Made by a program: the position numbers and the translations under genes. The notes under the pieces were generated by a model. That model was not told the origin of the DNA. It saw only the letters and a program-made list of their open reading frames with translations, and did not search any database. Shown piece after piece: positions 41,050 through 50,692 of a stretch of 64,000 bases of DNA. Source of the stretch: Streptomyces sp. NBC_01116 (GTDB lineage: Bacteria; Actinomycetota; Actinomycetes; Streptomycetales; Streptomycetaceae); NCBI RefSeq assembly GCF_041435495.1, contig NZ_CP108644.1:6061501-6125500 (forward strand), written 5' to 3'. Positions within the stretch are counted from its first letter, which is position 1; every line of letters starts with the position of its first letter.

Positions 41050-41245
41050 GTGTGTTTCCCCGGGGACGACGTTGGCTGGAAGGCAGGGCACTCCGGCCGG
41101 TCAGCCGCTGACCGGGGGCACGACACGTGCGTCGGCCCGGCCGGTGGGGGCGACCCGGGACATCCTTGCGATTCTCAGTCTTCCATGCGACCGGACCGCG
41201 CCCCGCTCCGCCCTGCCGCCGTCCGGCGGGAAACGGTCGGGTGGT

Positions 41246-41301
41246 CACGGCGGCCCGGGAACCGCCTCCCGGGCGCGGCAGGCGGTTCCCGGGCCGCCGT
41301 G
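41246..41301 (-). terminator. Very long terminator after the terpene synthase
   Basis: A perfect 21-bp stem (41246-41266 pairing with 41281-41301; core GGCCCGGGAACCGCC) with a 14-base loop. It lies 34 bases after the terpene cyclase stop on the minus strand. Confidence 0.85.
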
Positions 41302-41334
41302 CCTTGCGAAGACGGTCGTCGCGGACCGGGGCGT

Positions 41335-42759
<1,425 letters not shown>

Positions 42760-44220
42760 TCAGGTGCGCTTGAAGAACTCGATCTCGCCGACCGCGATCG
42801 GCCGGCCCTCGCCCTGGCCGGTCGCCTCCCGCAGCACCAGCCGGACGGAGACGACGTCGCTGATGCCCAGCCGTGTCTCCTGCTTGCCGGGCTTGTCGTT
42901 GAAGGTCACCGTCTTCGTGTGCACCTTGTCGTCCTTCGTGGTGACGATCAGCTCCGCCCGGGTCGGCCGCGCACCCCTCCGGAACTCCTGCGGCTCCTTC
43001 GACACACCCGTGTAGACCACGACGCCGACCAGCCGGAACGGCGTCCGGAAGGAGGAGGTCAGCGACGCGCCGAGCTCGGGGGCGCCCCAGTACCTGTTCG
43101 TCAGGCTGTCGATCGCCGCACTCGCCGGGTGACCGGGCGCCGAGGCACTGGCGTCCACCCCGGTGGGGCTGATCTCCGCCGTGCCGCCGAGCTTGTCCCG
43201 GACGTCCTCGAAGACGTAGCGGCCGAGCGGGAAGAACAGGAAGCCCGCGAGCAGCAGTCCGGCCACGACCAGGACCAGCAGCGTCCGGCGCAGCGCCCGG
43301 CCCGAACCGCCGCGCACCCGGCGGCGGAACGGCCACACGGTGCGCCACCACGGCAGGGCGGCGGGCTGCTCCCGGGTCCGGAGCGGAGCGGCGCACCGCC
43401 GGCAGAACTGACGCCCCGCGAGATTCGGCGTGCCGCAGGCCGGGCAGGGCGGGCCGTCCGGGGCCTCGTCCGCCGCCACCGGCCGCACCACGGGCCGCCG
43501 GGCCACGGGCTTGGCCGGCCGCACCGCCCCGATCGGTTCGTTCTCCTCGTCCGTCGTCCCGGACGCACTCCGGGAAGCCGGTGCGGTGGCTGGTGCCGAG
43601 GCCGGAATCCCGGGGCGTACGGGAGCGGGAGCGGGCCGCACCGGAGGCACGGGCGGTGTCACGGGTACGGGCCGGGCCGGTGGCGTGGTGGGCTGCGGCG
43701 GTATGGGGGTGGGAGCGGGGGCCGACCGGGGCGGCGCGGGCGGCTGCTCGGGGCGCGGCGGCTGTTCGGATCGCTCCGAAGGCGAAGGCGAAGGCGAAGG
43801 CGAAGGCGCAGGCGAAGGCGAAGGCGCAGGCGCAGGCGAAGGCGAAGGCGCAGCGGCAGGCGCGGGCGCAGGAGCCGGTGCGGGGGCGGGCGGCAGCGCG
43901 GGCGGACCCGGGTCCGGAGCGGGCTGCGGCGTCGTCGTCCTCGCCGTCGGCCTCGTCGGCGGCTGCCCGGCCGGTTCCGGGGCCGTGCCCGGTGCCGACG
44001 AGGGCCCGGCCTCCGCCGCCGGTGCGTCCGCTTCCGGCTCCGGCTCGCGGTCCGGCTGCCGCTCCGGCTCCGGCTCCGGTTCCCGCTCCTGCTCCGGTTC
44101 CGGGGCCGCCGCTCGCGTCGGCCGCGTGGGCTGGGAGGACCAGCCCAGGTAACCGCCGCAGTTGCCGCAGAAGTCGTCACTCTCGCCGTTGGCCGTACCG
44201 CACGCCGGGCACGAACGCAT
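42760..44220 (-). CDS. Zinc-ribbon, single-pass membrane protein at the end of the CIS operon (CisA-like adaptor)
   Basis: 486 aa. N-terminal zinc ribbon CPACGTANG-CGNCGG, then about 200 residues of Pro/Ala/Glu repeats, a second zinc ribbon (CPACGTPN-CRRCAA), a basic segment, one TM helix (about residues 310-330) and an extracellular beta domain of discoidin type with SLTNRYWGAPE and GEIEFFKRT. ATG 44220 (or GTG one codon earlier) follows the tail protein I stop by a few bases, with AGGAAG. Position and architecture match the Streptomyces CisA protein reported to dock the CIS to the membrane; that identity is inferred from memory and layout, not an alignment. Confidence 0.75.
   Translation of the reverse strand: MRSCPACGTANGESDDFCGNCGGYLGWSSQPTRPTRAAAPEPEQEREPEPEPERQPDREPEPEADAPAAEAGPSSAPGTAPEPAGQPPTRPTARTTTPQPAPDPGPPALPPAPAPAPAPAPAAAPSPSPAPAPSPSPAPSPSPSPSPSERSEQPPRPEQPPAPPRSAPAPTPIPPQPTTPPARPVPVTPPVPPVRPAPAPVRPGIPASAPATAPASRSASGTTDEENEPIGAVRPAKPVARRPVVRPVAADEAPDGPPCPACGTPNLAGRQFCRRCAAPLRTREQPAALPWWRTVWPFRRRVRGGSGRALRRTLLVLVVAGLLLAGFLFFPLGRYVFEDVRDKLGGTAEISPTGVDASASAPGHPASAAIDSLTNRYWGAPELGASLTSSFRTPFRLVGVVVYTGVSKEPQEFRRGARPTRAELIVTTKDDKVHTKTVTFNDKPGKQETRLGISDVVSVRLVLREATGQGEGRPIAVGEIEFFKRT
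43778..43849. repeat. Hexanucleotide repeat tract in the CisA-like gene
   Basis: Twelve tandem hexamers of GAAGGC or GCAGGC on the plus strand, coding for Pro-Ser/Pro-Ala repeats in the disordered linker. A period of six keeps frame, so slippage would change only linker length. Confidence 0.8.
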
Positions 44221-44224
44221 CACG

Positions 44225-44800
44225 TCAGCTTCCTGTCTGTTCGGGCTCTCCGGGCGGGCCCGGCAGGACCTCCACCCGGCAGGTGAGGTGGACGGGGCAC
44301 GAGGCGGTGGCGACGTCCAGGACGCGGCGGGCGTCCACCGTGACGCCCTCGCGCACCGGCCAGACCCGGACGAGCAGTTCACCGGTCGGCGGCGGCGGGA
44401 GAGCCGCGCCCGGCTCGGCCGACCAGGTGGCGCCCCCGCCGTCCCGGACGTCCGCGTGCACACCGCAGCAGAGCCGCAGCCGCTCGACGAGGCCCCGCCG
44501 CGTGCCGCGCCACCGGTGCAGCTCGACGGCGCGCGCGACGACCGCCCGGCGCAGCTCGACCGGCCACGCCGGATCGGTCCCGACGCCCACCCAGGACGCC
44601 AGCCAGGGCAGGAAGTCGGCCGGGGCCAGTGACGGGTCGAAGTAGGCGGGCAGGTTGTCCAGGGTGGACAGGACCGGGGCCAGCACCGTGTCCAGGCCCG
44701 CCGTGAACCGCTGGGCCAGGTCGTCGTCCGCGTACAGGGCGGGCAGCAGTTCGCCGATCGGGTACCGGCTGGGCAGCCCGGGGACCGCGGCCCGCGTCAT
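44225..44800 (-). CDS. CIS baseplate protein, tail protein I family
   Basis: 191 aa. It matches the phage tail protein I/Afp12-like group: LPALYADDDLAQRFTAGLD, then FDPSLAPADFLPWLASWVG and RWRGTRRGLVERLRLCCG. These build the baseplate wedges with the J protein. The ATG overlaps the J stop (ATGA). Because no fibre gene follows, its usual role of holding tail fibres may be lost or changed. Cytoplasmic assembly. Confidence 0.88.
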   Translation of the reverse strand: MTRAAVPGLPSRYPIGELLPALYADDDLAQRFTAGLDTVLAPVLSTLDNLPAYFDPSLAPADFLPWLASWVGVGTDPAWPVELRRAVVARAVELHRWRGTRRGLVERLRLCCGVHADVRDGGGATWSAEPGAALPPPPTGELLVRVWPVREGVTVDARRVLDVATASCPVHLTCRVEVLPGPPGEPEQTGS

Positions 44801-46758
44801 GCGCTCTCACCGGCCCCGTTCGCGGTGACCACCACCTGGTGCTGGTGCGAGAAGACCAACGCCCCCGGCGCCACGTCGACCCGGTCCACCGCCGCCCCGC
44901 GCCGCCCGGTGATCGGGTCCGCCGGGAACAGCCGGACGTCCTCCACCAGACCGGCGCCCTCCACGCTCTGGAGCACGGCGAAGACCTCCCCGTACTGCAC
45001 CGGCCTGCCGAACGGCCACCCCTGGCCGTCCGCCCCGCCCCGCAACGGATCGATGTGCCGGAACAGCGCCTCCAGCGCCTCGGCCCGGACCCGGTCCACA
45101 TCGCCGGGCGCGGCCACCAGCCGGGCGACGACGGTGACGCCCTGGTAGGCGGGCGGTTCCACGACCAGCCGGGTGCCGACCAGCCGCCGCTCGTCGAGCC
45201 GCTCGGTGACCGCCGCGAGCACCGGGTCCGACGGGATCAGCTGCTCGAACCGCAGCCGGCCGTCCTCGTCGGCGGTCGCGTCGGGCACCACCAGCACCCG
45301 TACCGCACCGGCCTCGCCCGCCACGGCCGGCAGGCACCGCACCCGGCGCAGCGACGGCGCGGCCTCCCGGGCGATGACCTCGTAGTCCTCGGCCGTCACC
45401 GCCCGCTCCTGCACCCGCAGGATGTTGGGCGCGCGGACCTTCGCGTTCTCCACGGTCTCCCCGTCGACGCCGCCGGTCGCCGCCTCGCGGTTGTTCACGC
45501 CCGCGACGTACGGCACCGAACTGCGCAGGACGGCGATCGCGCCCCGGGCGACGTTGCCCGCCGCGCCGCCGCCGGTCCGGTAGCGCGGAACGCGCAGCTG
45601 GGCGCCCTTCTCCGGCACCGCGCCGTACGCGCGCATCGTGCCGTCCGGCTCCCGCACCTCCGGCGGGAACGCGAACTCCCCGGCGACGGCGTCGATCCGC
45701 ACGTGCCGGTCACCGGGGCCGGACGCGCCGAAGTGCTCGACCGGGGTCCACACCTGCCAGCCCTCGTCCGTCGACACCTGGACGACCGGCGGCTCCCCGT
45801 CCAGCAGCAGCGGCGCCCGGCTCACCGAGAACCGCTGCCCGGCGACGCCCTCGGACACCCCGAGGGGCACGTCGAGGACGGTCTCCGCGTGCTCGGCCGG
45901 CGCCGTGCCGCCGACCGTGAACACCTCGGCCTCCCGGATCGTCGGCGACTCCGAGTAGAACGGCTGGCCCGGCTCCGGGGCGGTCACCCGGCAGCGCAGC
46001 CACCCCGCCCGGGTCCCCGCCACGACGGAGGCGGTGTGCCCGGCCGGGACGAACACGACGACCTCGCCCGGCCTGTTCAGCCCGCCGGTGCTGTCGGTGC
46101 CGGTCACGCACGTCACCCAGCGGGCCCCGTCCCACGCCTCCCACACCAGCGGCGGCTGACGCGGGTCGACGCCCACGCCCTCCACCCGGCTGTCGAGGCG
46201 GACGGCGACGATGCACCGGGGCACGGCCGTCGGCAGCCCGAACAGCAGGGCGTCACCGGGCTCCGGGCGGGCCTGGAAGCACGGGATGTCCTTGCCCGCC
46301 CCGAGCGGTCCCGTCCGGTCCGTCTGCTCGCCCGACACCGGGGCGGTGACCAGCCGGACCAGCGAACTCGGCACGATCGGCAGGTCGTCGGAGGTGGAGA
46401 ACACCACCGGCTCCTCGGCCTCCCCGCGCGCGGTCGCCACCTCCGTACCGGCCAGGAGGTGCACGGTCTCCGGCTGCGGCGCGGACAGCCAGAAGTCGAT
46501 CTCGGCCCGCGCCACGGCCGGCGGGAACAGGGTCACGCCCAGCAGGTCGAGGAAGGCCGCGTAGTTCTTGTCCGGCACGCGGTTCAGCCGGTACAGCAAC
46601 TGGTCGACGAGGTACGCGAACGTCTCGATCAGCGTGACCCCGGGGTCCGACACGTTGTGGTCGGTCCACTCGGGGGAGCGCTGCTGGACGTACCGCTTGG
46701 CCTCGTCGACGAGCTGCTGGAAGCGCCGGTCGTCCAGGTTGGGCGAAGGCAGGGCCAT
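44797..46758 (-). CDS. CIS baseplate J protein
   Basis: 653 aa. Baseplate J/gp47-family wedge protein (Afp11/12 equivalent). Recognised from LDDRRFQQLVDEAKRYVQQ, EWTDHNVSDPGVTLIETFAY, the J-like beta domains and the C-terminal VQYGEVFAVLQSVEGAGLVE. Start ATG 46758 shares one base with the gp25 stop (TGATG). Together with gp25 and tail protein I it forms the wedge that triggers sheath contraction. Confidence 0.92.
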   Translation of the reverse strand: MALPSPNLDDRRFQQLVDEAKRYVQQRSPEWTDHNVSDPGVTLIETFAYLVDQLLYRLNRVPDKNYAAFLDLLGVTLFPPAVARAEIDFWLSAPQPETVHLLAGTEVATARGEAEEPVVFSTSDDLPIVPSSLVRLVTAPVSGEQTDRTGPLGAGKDIPCFQARPEPGDALLFGLPTAVPRCIVAVRLDSRVEGVGVDPRQPPLVWEAWDGARWVTCVTGTDSTGGLNRPGEVVVFVPAGHTASVVAGTRAGWLRCRVTAPEPGQPFYSESPTIREAEVFTVGGTAPAEHAETVLDVPLGVSEGVAGQRFSVSRAPLLLDGEPPVVQVSTDEGWQVWTPVEHFGASGPGDRHVRIDAVAGEFAFPPEVREPDGTMRAYGAVPEKGAQLRVPRYRTGGGAAGNVARGAIAVLRSSVPYVAGVNNREAATGGVDGETVENAKVRAPNILRVQERAVTAEDYEVIAREAAPSLRRVRCLPAVAGEAGAVRVLVVPDATADEDGRLRFEQLIPSDPVLAAVTERLDERRLVGTRLVVEPPAYQGVTVVARLVAAPGDVDRVRAEALEALFRHIDPLRGGADGQGWPFGRPVQYGEVFAVLQSVEGAGLVEDVRLFPADPITGRRGAAVDRVDVAPGALVFSHQHQVVVTANGAGESA

Positions 46759-47207
46759 CAGAGCACTCCCGCTTCCCGAGCGGCCTGGGACGGGCCCTCG
46801 GAAGAGCCCTCCGACGACGGGATCGTGTAGAAGGGAAAGACGAGGTTGCGCAGGTCGTTGGTGGCCCGCACGGTGTAGTGCACGTCGATGTAGAGCGTGC
46901 CCTCCTCGATGGCGTCGAACGCGATCACCACGTCCGTCACCTCGATGCGCGGCTCCCACCGCTCCAGCGAGGTGCGGACCTCCTGCGCGATCCGCCCGGC
47001 CGTCGCCCCGTCGCCGGGCGCGAAGACGTAGTCGTGGATGCCGCAGCCGAACTCCGGGCGCATCGGCCGCTCGCCCGGCGCGGTGCCGAGGATCAGCCCG
47101 ATCGCCTCCTCGATCTCCCGGTCCCGCTCGACCAGCGCGATCCCGCCCGTCGGCCCGACCCGCAGCGGGAAGCCCCAGCCGCGCCCGATGAATCCGCCGC
47201 CGCTCAC
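46758..47207 (-). CDS. CIS baseplate wedge protein, gp25 family
   Basis: 149 aa, GPW/gp25-like. Core motif EREIEEAIGLILGTAPGERPMRPEFGCG (seen as EEAIGLIL, GERPMRP and FGCGI) is diagnostic; this protein nucleates the sheath at the baseplate. GTG 47207 overlaps the PAAR stop (GTGA). A Ser/Glu-rich tail of about 15 residues follows the domain. Confidence 0.92.
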   Translation of the reverse strand: MSGGGFIGRGWGFPLRVGPTGGIALVERDREIEEAIGLILGTAPGERPMRPEFGCGIHDYVFAPGDGATAGRIAQEVRTSLERWEPRIEVTDVVIAFDAIEEGTLYIDVHYTVRATNDLRNLVFPFYTIPSSEGSSEGPSQAAREAGVL

Positions 47208-47521
47208 ATCGGGCCTCCGATCAGGACGTTCAGCGCACCGCTGATGATGGGCGCGCCGCAGCTGGTGTTGTCCCGCATCCGGGCGGCGGGCAGCCCGCCG
47301 ATCAGCACCTGGCCGGTGAGCGCCCCGGCCGGGTTGGGCATGATCACGTTGCCCGGCCCGAGCGCGGCGTGCGGAGGGACGACGCACACGTGGAGGCTCC
47401 CGGTGACGGCCGCGGGCCGGCCGCCGATGAGCACGGTGGCCACGGCCACCGCACCCGGGGGCGGGGTGCCGATGAGACCGCCGTGGGCGGTGCTGTCGCC
47501 CGTGCGGGCTGCGGGGGGCAT
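47204..47521 (-). CDS. PAAR-type spike tip protein
   Basis: 105 aa beta-rich cone protein that caps the VgrG spike. It begins MPPAARTGDSTAHGG, has two VLIGGxPAA repeats (VLIGGRPAAVTG and VLIGGLPAARMRD), and Cys/His positions able to hold a metal (HVCVVP, TSCGAP). The start has GGAG about 10 bases ahead. Located between VgrG and gp25 as in other CIS loci. Confidence 0.92.
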   Translation of the reverse strand: MPPAARTGDSTAHGGLIGTPPPGAVAVATVLIGGRPAAVTGSLHVCVVPPHAALGPGNVIMPNPAGALTGQVLIGGLPAARMRDNTSCGAPIISGALNVLIGGPM

Positions 47522-47635
47522 GGCCGGGGTTCTCCTAGCGGTGAAAGGGGGCTTCGGGGCAAGCGGGCTTCGCGGCGGATGGATGGACGGACGGGAGGCG
47601 GATCGGTGGGAGGCGCACGGGCGGCGGGCGGGCGG

Positions 47636-49417
47636 TCAGTTGATCCTGATGAGCTTGGCCTTGAGGACCGCGAGCAGTCCGCCGTCGACCGTGACCCCCG
47701 TCCTGCCGTTGACGGTCACCGAGCGCCCCGTGATGTTCACGTCGCCCGTGGCCCCCGCGTCGAGCGTGATGCCCGAAGCGGACAGCGTCACCGAGCTGAG
47801 TTCCCGGGTGCCGCCGCGGGCCTTCACCGACAGCGTGATCTCGCCCTTCTTCTCGTCGAGCATCACGTCGAGCCGCTTGTCACCGCTGGCGATGCGCACC
47901 CCGGACGGGCCGCGCGGGGCGTCGAGCAGCTCCAGCCGGTTGCCCGAACGGGACACCAGGGAACGGCGGTTGACCTTTCCGCTCGTCGGGTCGACCAGCG
48001 GGACGTCGTGCGGCGAGGGCTTGTCCACCCCGTTGTAGAGACCGCCGAGCACATACGGGCTGTCCAGCAGCCCCTGCTCGAACCCGACCAGCACCTCGTC
48101 GTTGACCTCGGGGCTGAACACCCCGCCGCCGCCCTGGCCGCCCCACTGCACGGTGCGGACCCAGTCGGTGACGTACGTGTCGTCGAGCCACGGGAACTTC
48201 AGCCGCACCCAGCCGCGTTGGCCCCTGCCCTCCTCGCGGATGTCGGTGACCACCCCGATCGCCAGGCCCGGCATGCGCGGGCCGCGCGACGGGGCGTTGC
48301 CGCCGGAGGCCAGGCCGGAGAGCGAGCGGTCCGGCGAGGCGCTGACGATCACCGTCGTGCGGTAGCCGGTGTCCGGTTCGAGGACGTGGTGCGCGGCGGT
48401 CGCCGTGTAGCGGCCGGAGAACGCGGGCCCCACGTTGCCGAGGGCCACCGGCATACCGGCCCGCAGCTGCGGGTTCCCGTACGCGACGGCTTCGATCTCC
48501 CCGAAGCCGGCGCTGACCGACGCGGCCAGCGCACCGGCCACGGCGCGGGTCTCCGCCTGGGTGCGGTACGGGGTGTCGGCGATCGTCGTCCGGGAGCCCG
48601 AGCCGAACATCTTTGCCGCCGTCGACGGGCTCATCCCCGGGGCGACGGTGTCGCTGCGGACGGACTGCTGCCGGGCCACCAGCCGGGTCTTGGTGTCGAC
48701 GTTCCAGCCGCGCACCTCGACGCTGTCCGCCCCGTCCGCCCCGGTCAGCACGGCGCGCAGGGCCAGCAGGTTGTTCCCGTACTCCAGGACCATCGGGTCG
48801 TTCGCGGCGGAGGTCGAGGGCGAGGGGGCCGAGGAGGCGGGGTCCGGCCTGGTGAACTGGAGCCGGCCCTTGTCGTCCACCCGCACGGTGGCCCCGCTCT
48901 CGGCCGCGAGGTGCTGGAGGAACTCCCAGTCCGACACGTTCGGCTGGGTCACCTGCTTGTACGTGACCGGCGCGGCCTCGACCCGCCCGACGGCCAGACC
49001 CGCGCCGGCGGCGACCTTGCGGACGATGTCCGCCGTCTTCATGTTCCGGTACGCCATGACCTTCCGGCCGCGCTGGAGCCGGTGCGCCTTGGAGAACGCC
49101 CGCACGACGGTGAACGATCCGGTGGTGTCGGTGTCCAGCTCGACCGCCGTGACCTCCCCGGTGAACAGCCGCTCGGGCGCCCGGTCCCGCGCGGTGACGA
49201 CCGAGATCTTCAGGGGGGTGCCCATGCCGATGCCGGTAGCGGTGAGGAAGGTGTGGTCGGGGTCCCGGTACATCAGGACGGCGGTGTCCGGCAGACCCAC
49301 GTTCTCGTCGACCACACAGCTCACCAGCTGGGTGGCCCAGGCGGCGGGCAGCGCGGCGGGCGCCTCGACGACGGGGTCGGCGGCGAAGGAACGGCCGGGG
49401 GCTTCCTTGCCGCTCAT
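47636..49417 (-). CDS. VgrG-like central spike protein
   Basis: 593 aa. N-terminal gp27-like domain (LPAAWATQLVSCVVDENVGLPDTAVL, shown by segments CVVDENVGLPD and FSKAHRLQRG), an OB domain (IGVVTDIREEGRGQRGWVRLKFPWL in part) and a gp5-type beta-helix near the C-terminus (VMLDEKKGEITLSVKA, SGITLDAGATGDVNITG). It forms the trimeric spike. No effector extension follows the beta-helix, which ends KLIRIN. ATG 49417 overlaps the LysM gene (ATGA). Confidence 0.93.
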   Translation of the reverse strand: MSGKEAPGRSFAADPVVEAPAALPAAWATQLVSCVVDENVGLPDTAVLMYRDPDHTFLTATGIGMGTPLKISVVTARDRAPERLFTGEVTAVELDTDTTGSFTVVRAFSKAHRLQRGRKVMAYRNMKTADIVRKVAAGAGLAVGRVEAAPVTYKQVTQPNVSDWEFLQHLAAESGATVRVDDKGRLQFTRPDPASSAPSPSTSAANDPMVLEYGNNLLALRAVLTGADGADSVEVRGWNVDTKTRLVARQQSVRSDTVAPGMSPSTAAKMFGSGSRTTIADTPYRTQAETRAVAGALAASVSAGFGEIEAVAYGNPQLRAGMPVALGNVGPAFSGRYTATAAHHVLEPDTGYRTTVIVSASPDRSLSGLASGGNAPSRGPRMPGLAIGVVTDIREEGRGQRGWVRLKFPWLDDTYVTDWVRTVQWGGQGGGGVFSPEVNDEVLVGFEQGLLDSPYVLGGLYNGVDKPSPHDVPLVDPTSGKVNRRSLVSRSGNRLELLDAPRGPSGVRIASGDKRLDVMLDEKKGEITLSVKARGGTRELSSVTLSASGITLDAGATGDVNITGRSVTVNGRTGVTVDGGLLAVLKAKLIRIN

Positions 49418-50136
49418 CGGCTCTCCTCCGTCAGGTGGTCCGCACGGCCGGGCACCAGCAGCTCCCGGCCGGGCGTCAACTGCATGGGGTCGTCGATGTC
49501 GTTGGCGTGCGCGATGGTCCGCCAGGCGGTGGCGTCGCCGTACTCCCGCCAGGCCAGCAGCGGCAGGCTGTCCCCGGCCACGACCCGGTGCGTGCGCCGT
49601 GCCTCCTTCGAACCCGAGGTGGGGTTCTGGCCGGCCGGGCCGATGCTCGCCTCCTCGATCGACAGGGAGCAGGTGGCGCGCAGCGGCTTCCCGTCGACGT
49701 CGAACAGGGTGTAGGAGACCGAGAGGTTGGAGAGCACCCCGTCGAACGAGGTCGTCTTGGACGTCCCCCAGTCGAAGCGCACCCAGGGGCTGGCGGGCGT
49801 CTTGCGGGCCAGACTCCTGGGGGTGGGGACACACGCGGTCATCAACTGCTCCACCGCCTTCTCCACGGAGTTGTCGTGCGTGGCGGTGGCGTCCAGGAAG
49901 ACCTCCAGCGACAGGGCCCGCGGCCCGCTGCCGACGAACTCGGGCAGCGCGGACTGCCCGGCCATCCGGGACGGAGTGCGCCGCCACTCGGTGGTCTTGC
50001 TCAGCGACAGCTTCGACGGGTTGAACTGCAACGTGAGACGGGCGAGCGCCCCGCCGGGCTTGGCGCCGACGGTCGACGGCGGTTCCATGATGGTCAGCTG
50101 GGCGCGAGCGCGGCTCGCGCGGAGAGCGGGTGACAT
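49414..50136 (-). CDS. LysM-containing CIS adaptor protein (Afp7-like)
   Basis: 240 aa. N-terminal part KPGGALARLTLQFNPSKLSLSK with FVGSGPRALSLEVFLDAT is the CIS tube-to-spike adaptor fold; the C-terminal roughly 50 residues form a LysM domain (RRTHRVVAGDSLPLLAWREYGDA in part, ending LTPGRELLVP). In related particles this protein links the inner tube to the spike. Start ATG 50136 follows GGAGGAA. Confidence 0.9.
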   Translation of the reverse strand: MSPALRASRARAQLTIMEPPSTVGAKPGGALARLTLQFNPSKLSLSKTTEWRRTPSRMAGQSALPEFVGSGPRALSLEVFLDATATHDNSVEKAVEQLMTACVPTPRSLARKTPASPWVRFDWGTSKTTSFDGVLSNLSVSYTLFDVDGKPLRATCSLSIEEASIGPAGQNPTSGSKEARRTHRVVAGDSLPLLAWREYGDATAWRTIAHANDIDDPMQLTPGRELLVPGRADHLTEESR

Positions 50137-50194
50137 TGCGTTCCTCCTTCCTTCGTCCGGTTCCTGGCGGATGCGTTGGTGCCGTTGGGGTCGG

Positions 50195-50620
50195 TCAGGA
50201 GGGCTCCAGGCCCCCGTGCGCGATCTCCAGCGTCTCGATCGCCGCCTGGGAGTTGGCCGGATCGAAGGAGGGCCCCTGCCAGCGCACCGGCACGATGCCG
50301 TGCACCTGCCAGCTGATGATCCGGCTGAGGTCGGGGCGCAGCGCCACGATCTCGCCGTCCTTGGGCTCGACCCGCTGGATCGTCTCGTTCAGCCAGCGCG
50401 CGATCTTGAGGGTGTCGGTGGTCACCGGGCGGGTCAGCGTGATGTTCGTCCAGGTGATCCGCCCCGGCAGCTGCCAGGTGAAACCGTTGTTGCCGCCCTC
50501 GGCGTACGTCTCCATCTCCACCTCGGCGCCCAGGCCGGAGCAGGTGTGGAACGCGCCCAGGTCGCTGCCGCCGATCGCGAGCTTGAAGAACACGCTCGTC
50601 GCGAAGATGTTGTCCGTCAT
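50195..50620 (-). CDS. CIS inner tube-type protein 2 (Afp5-like)
   Basis: 141 aa, T4 gp19-like tube family. Segments FATSVFFKLAIGG, GAFHTCSGLGAEVEMETYAEGG and RITWTNITLTRPVT are typical of the tube-initiating homologue at the bottom of the tube. The start ATG follows GAGAGACCC. It is separated by 58 bases from the LysM gene. Divergent from the main tube protein, as expected for a specialised first ring. Confidence 0.9.
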   Translation of the reverse strand: MTDNIFATSVFFKLAIGGSDLGAFHTCSGLGAEVEMETYAEGGNNGFTWQLPGRITWTNITLTRPVTTDTLKIARWLNETIQRVEPKDGEIVALRPDLSRIISWQVHGIVPVRWQGPSFDPANSQAAIETLEIAHGGLEPS

Positions 50621-50692
50621 GGGTCTCTCGTCTTCTCTGCTGTCTCGTACGGGTCGTGCGGGGCGCCGAGGGGCGCGCGGGCGGTCGGGCGG

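Noticed and set aside
43430-44645. Plus-strand Gly/Glu repeat open frames opposite the CisA-like gene
   Set aside because: They are the complement of the Pro-rich linker repeats; the minus-strand reading has zinc ribbons, a TM helix and operon overlaps.
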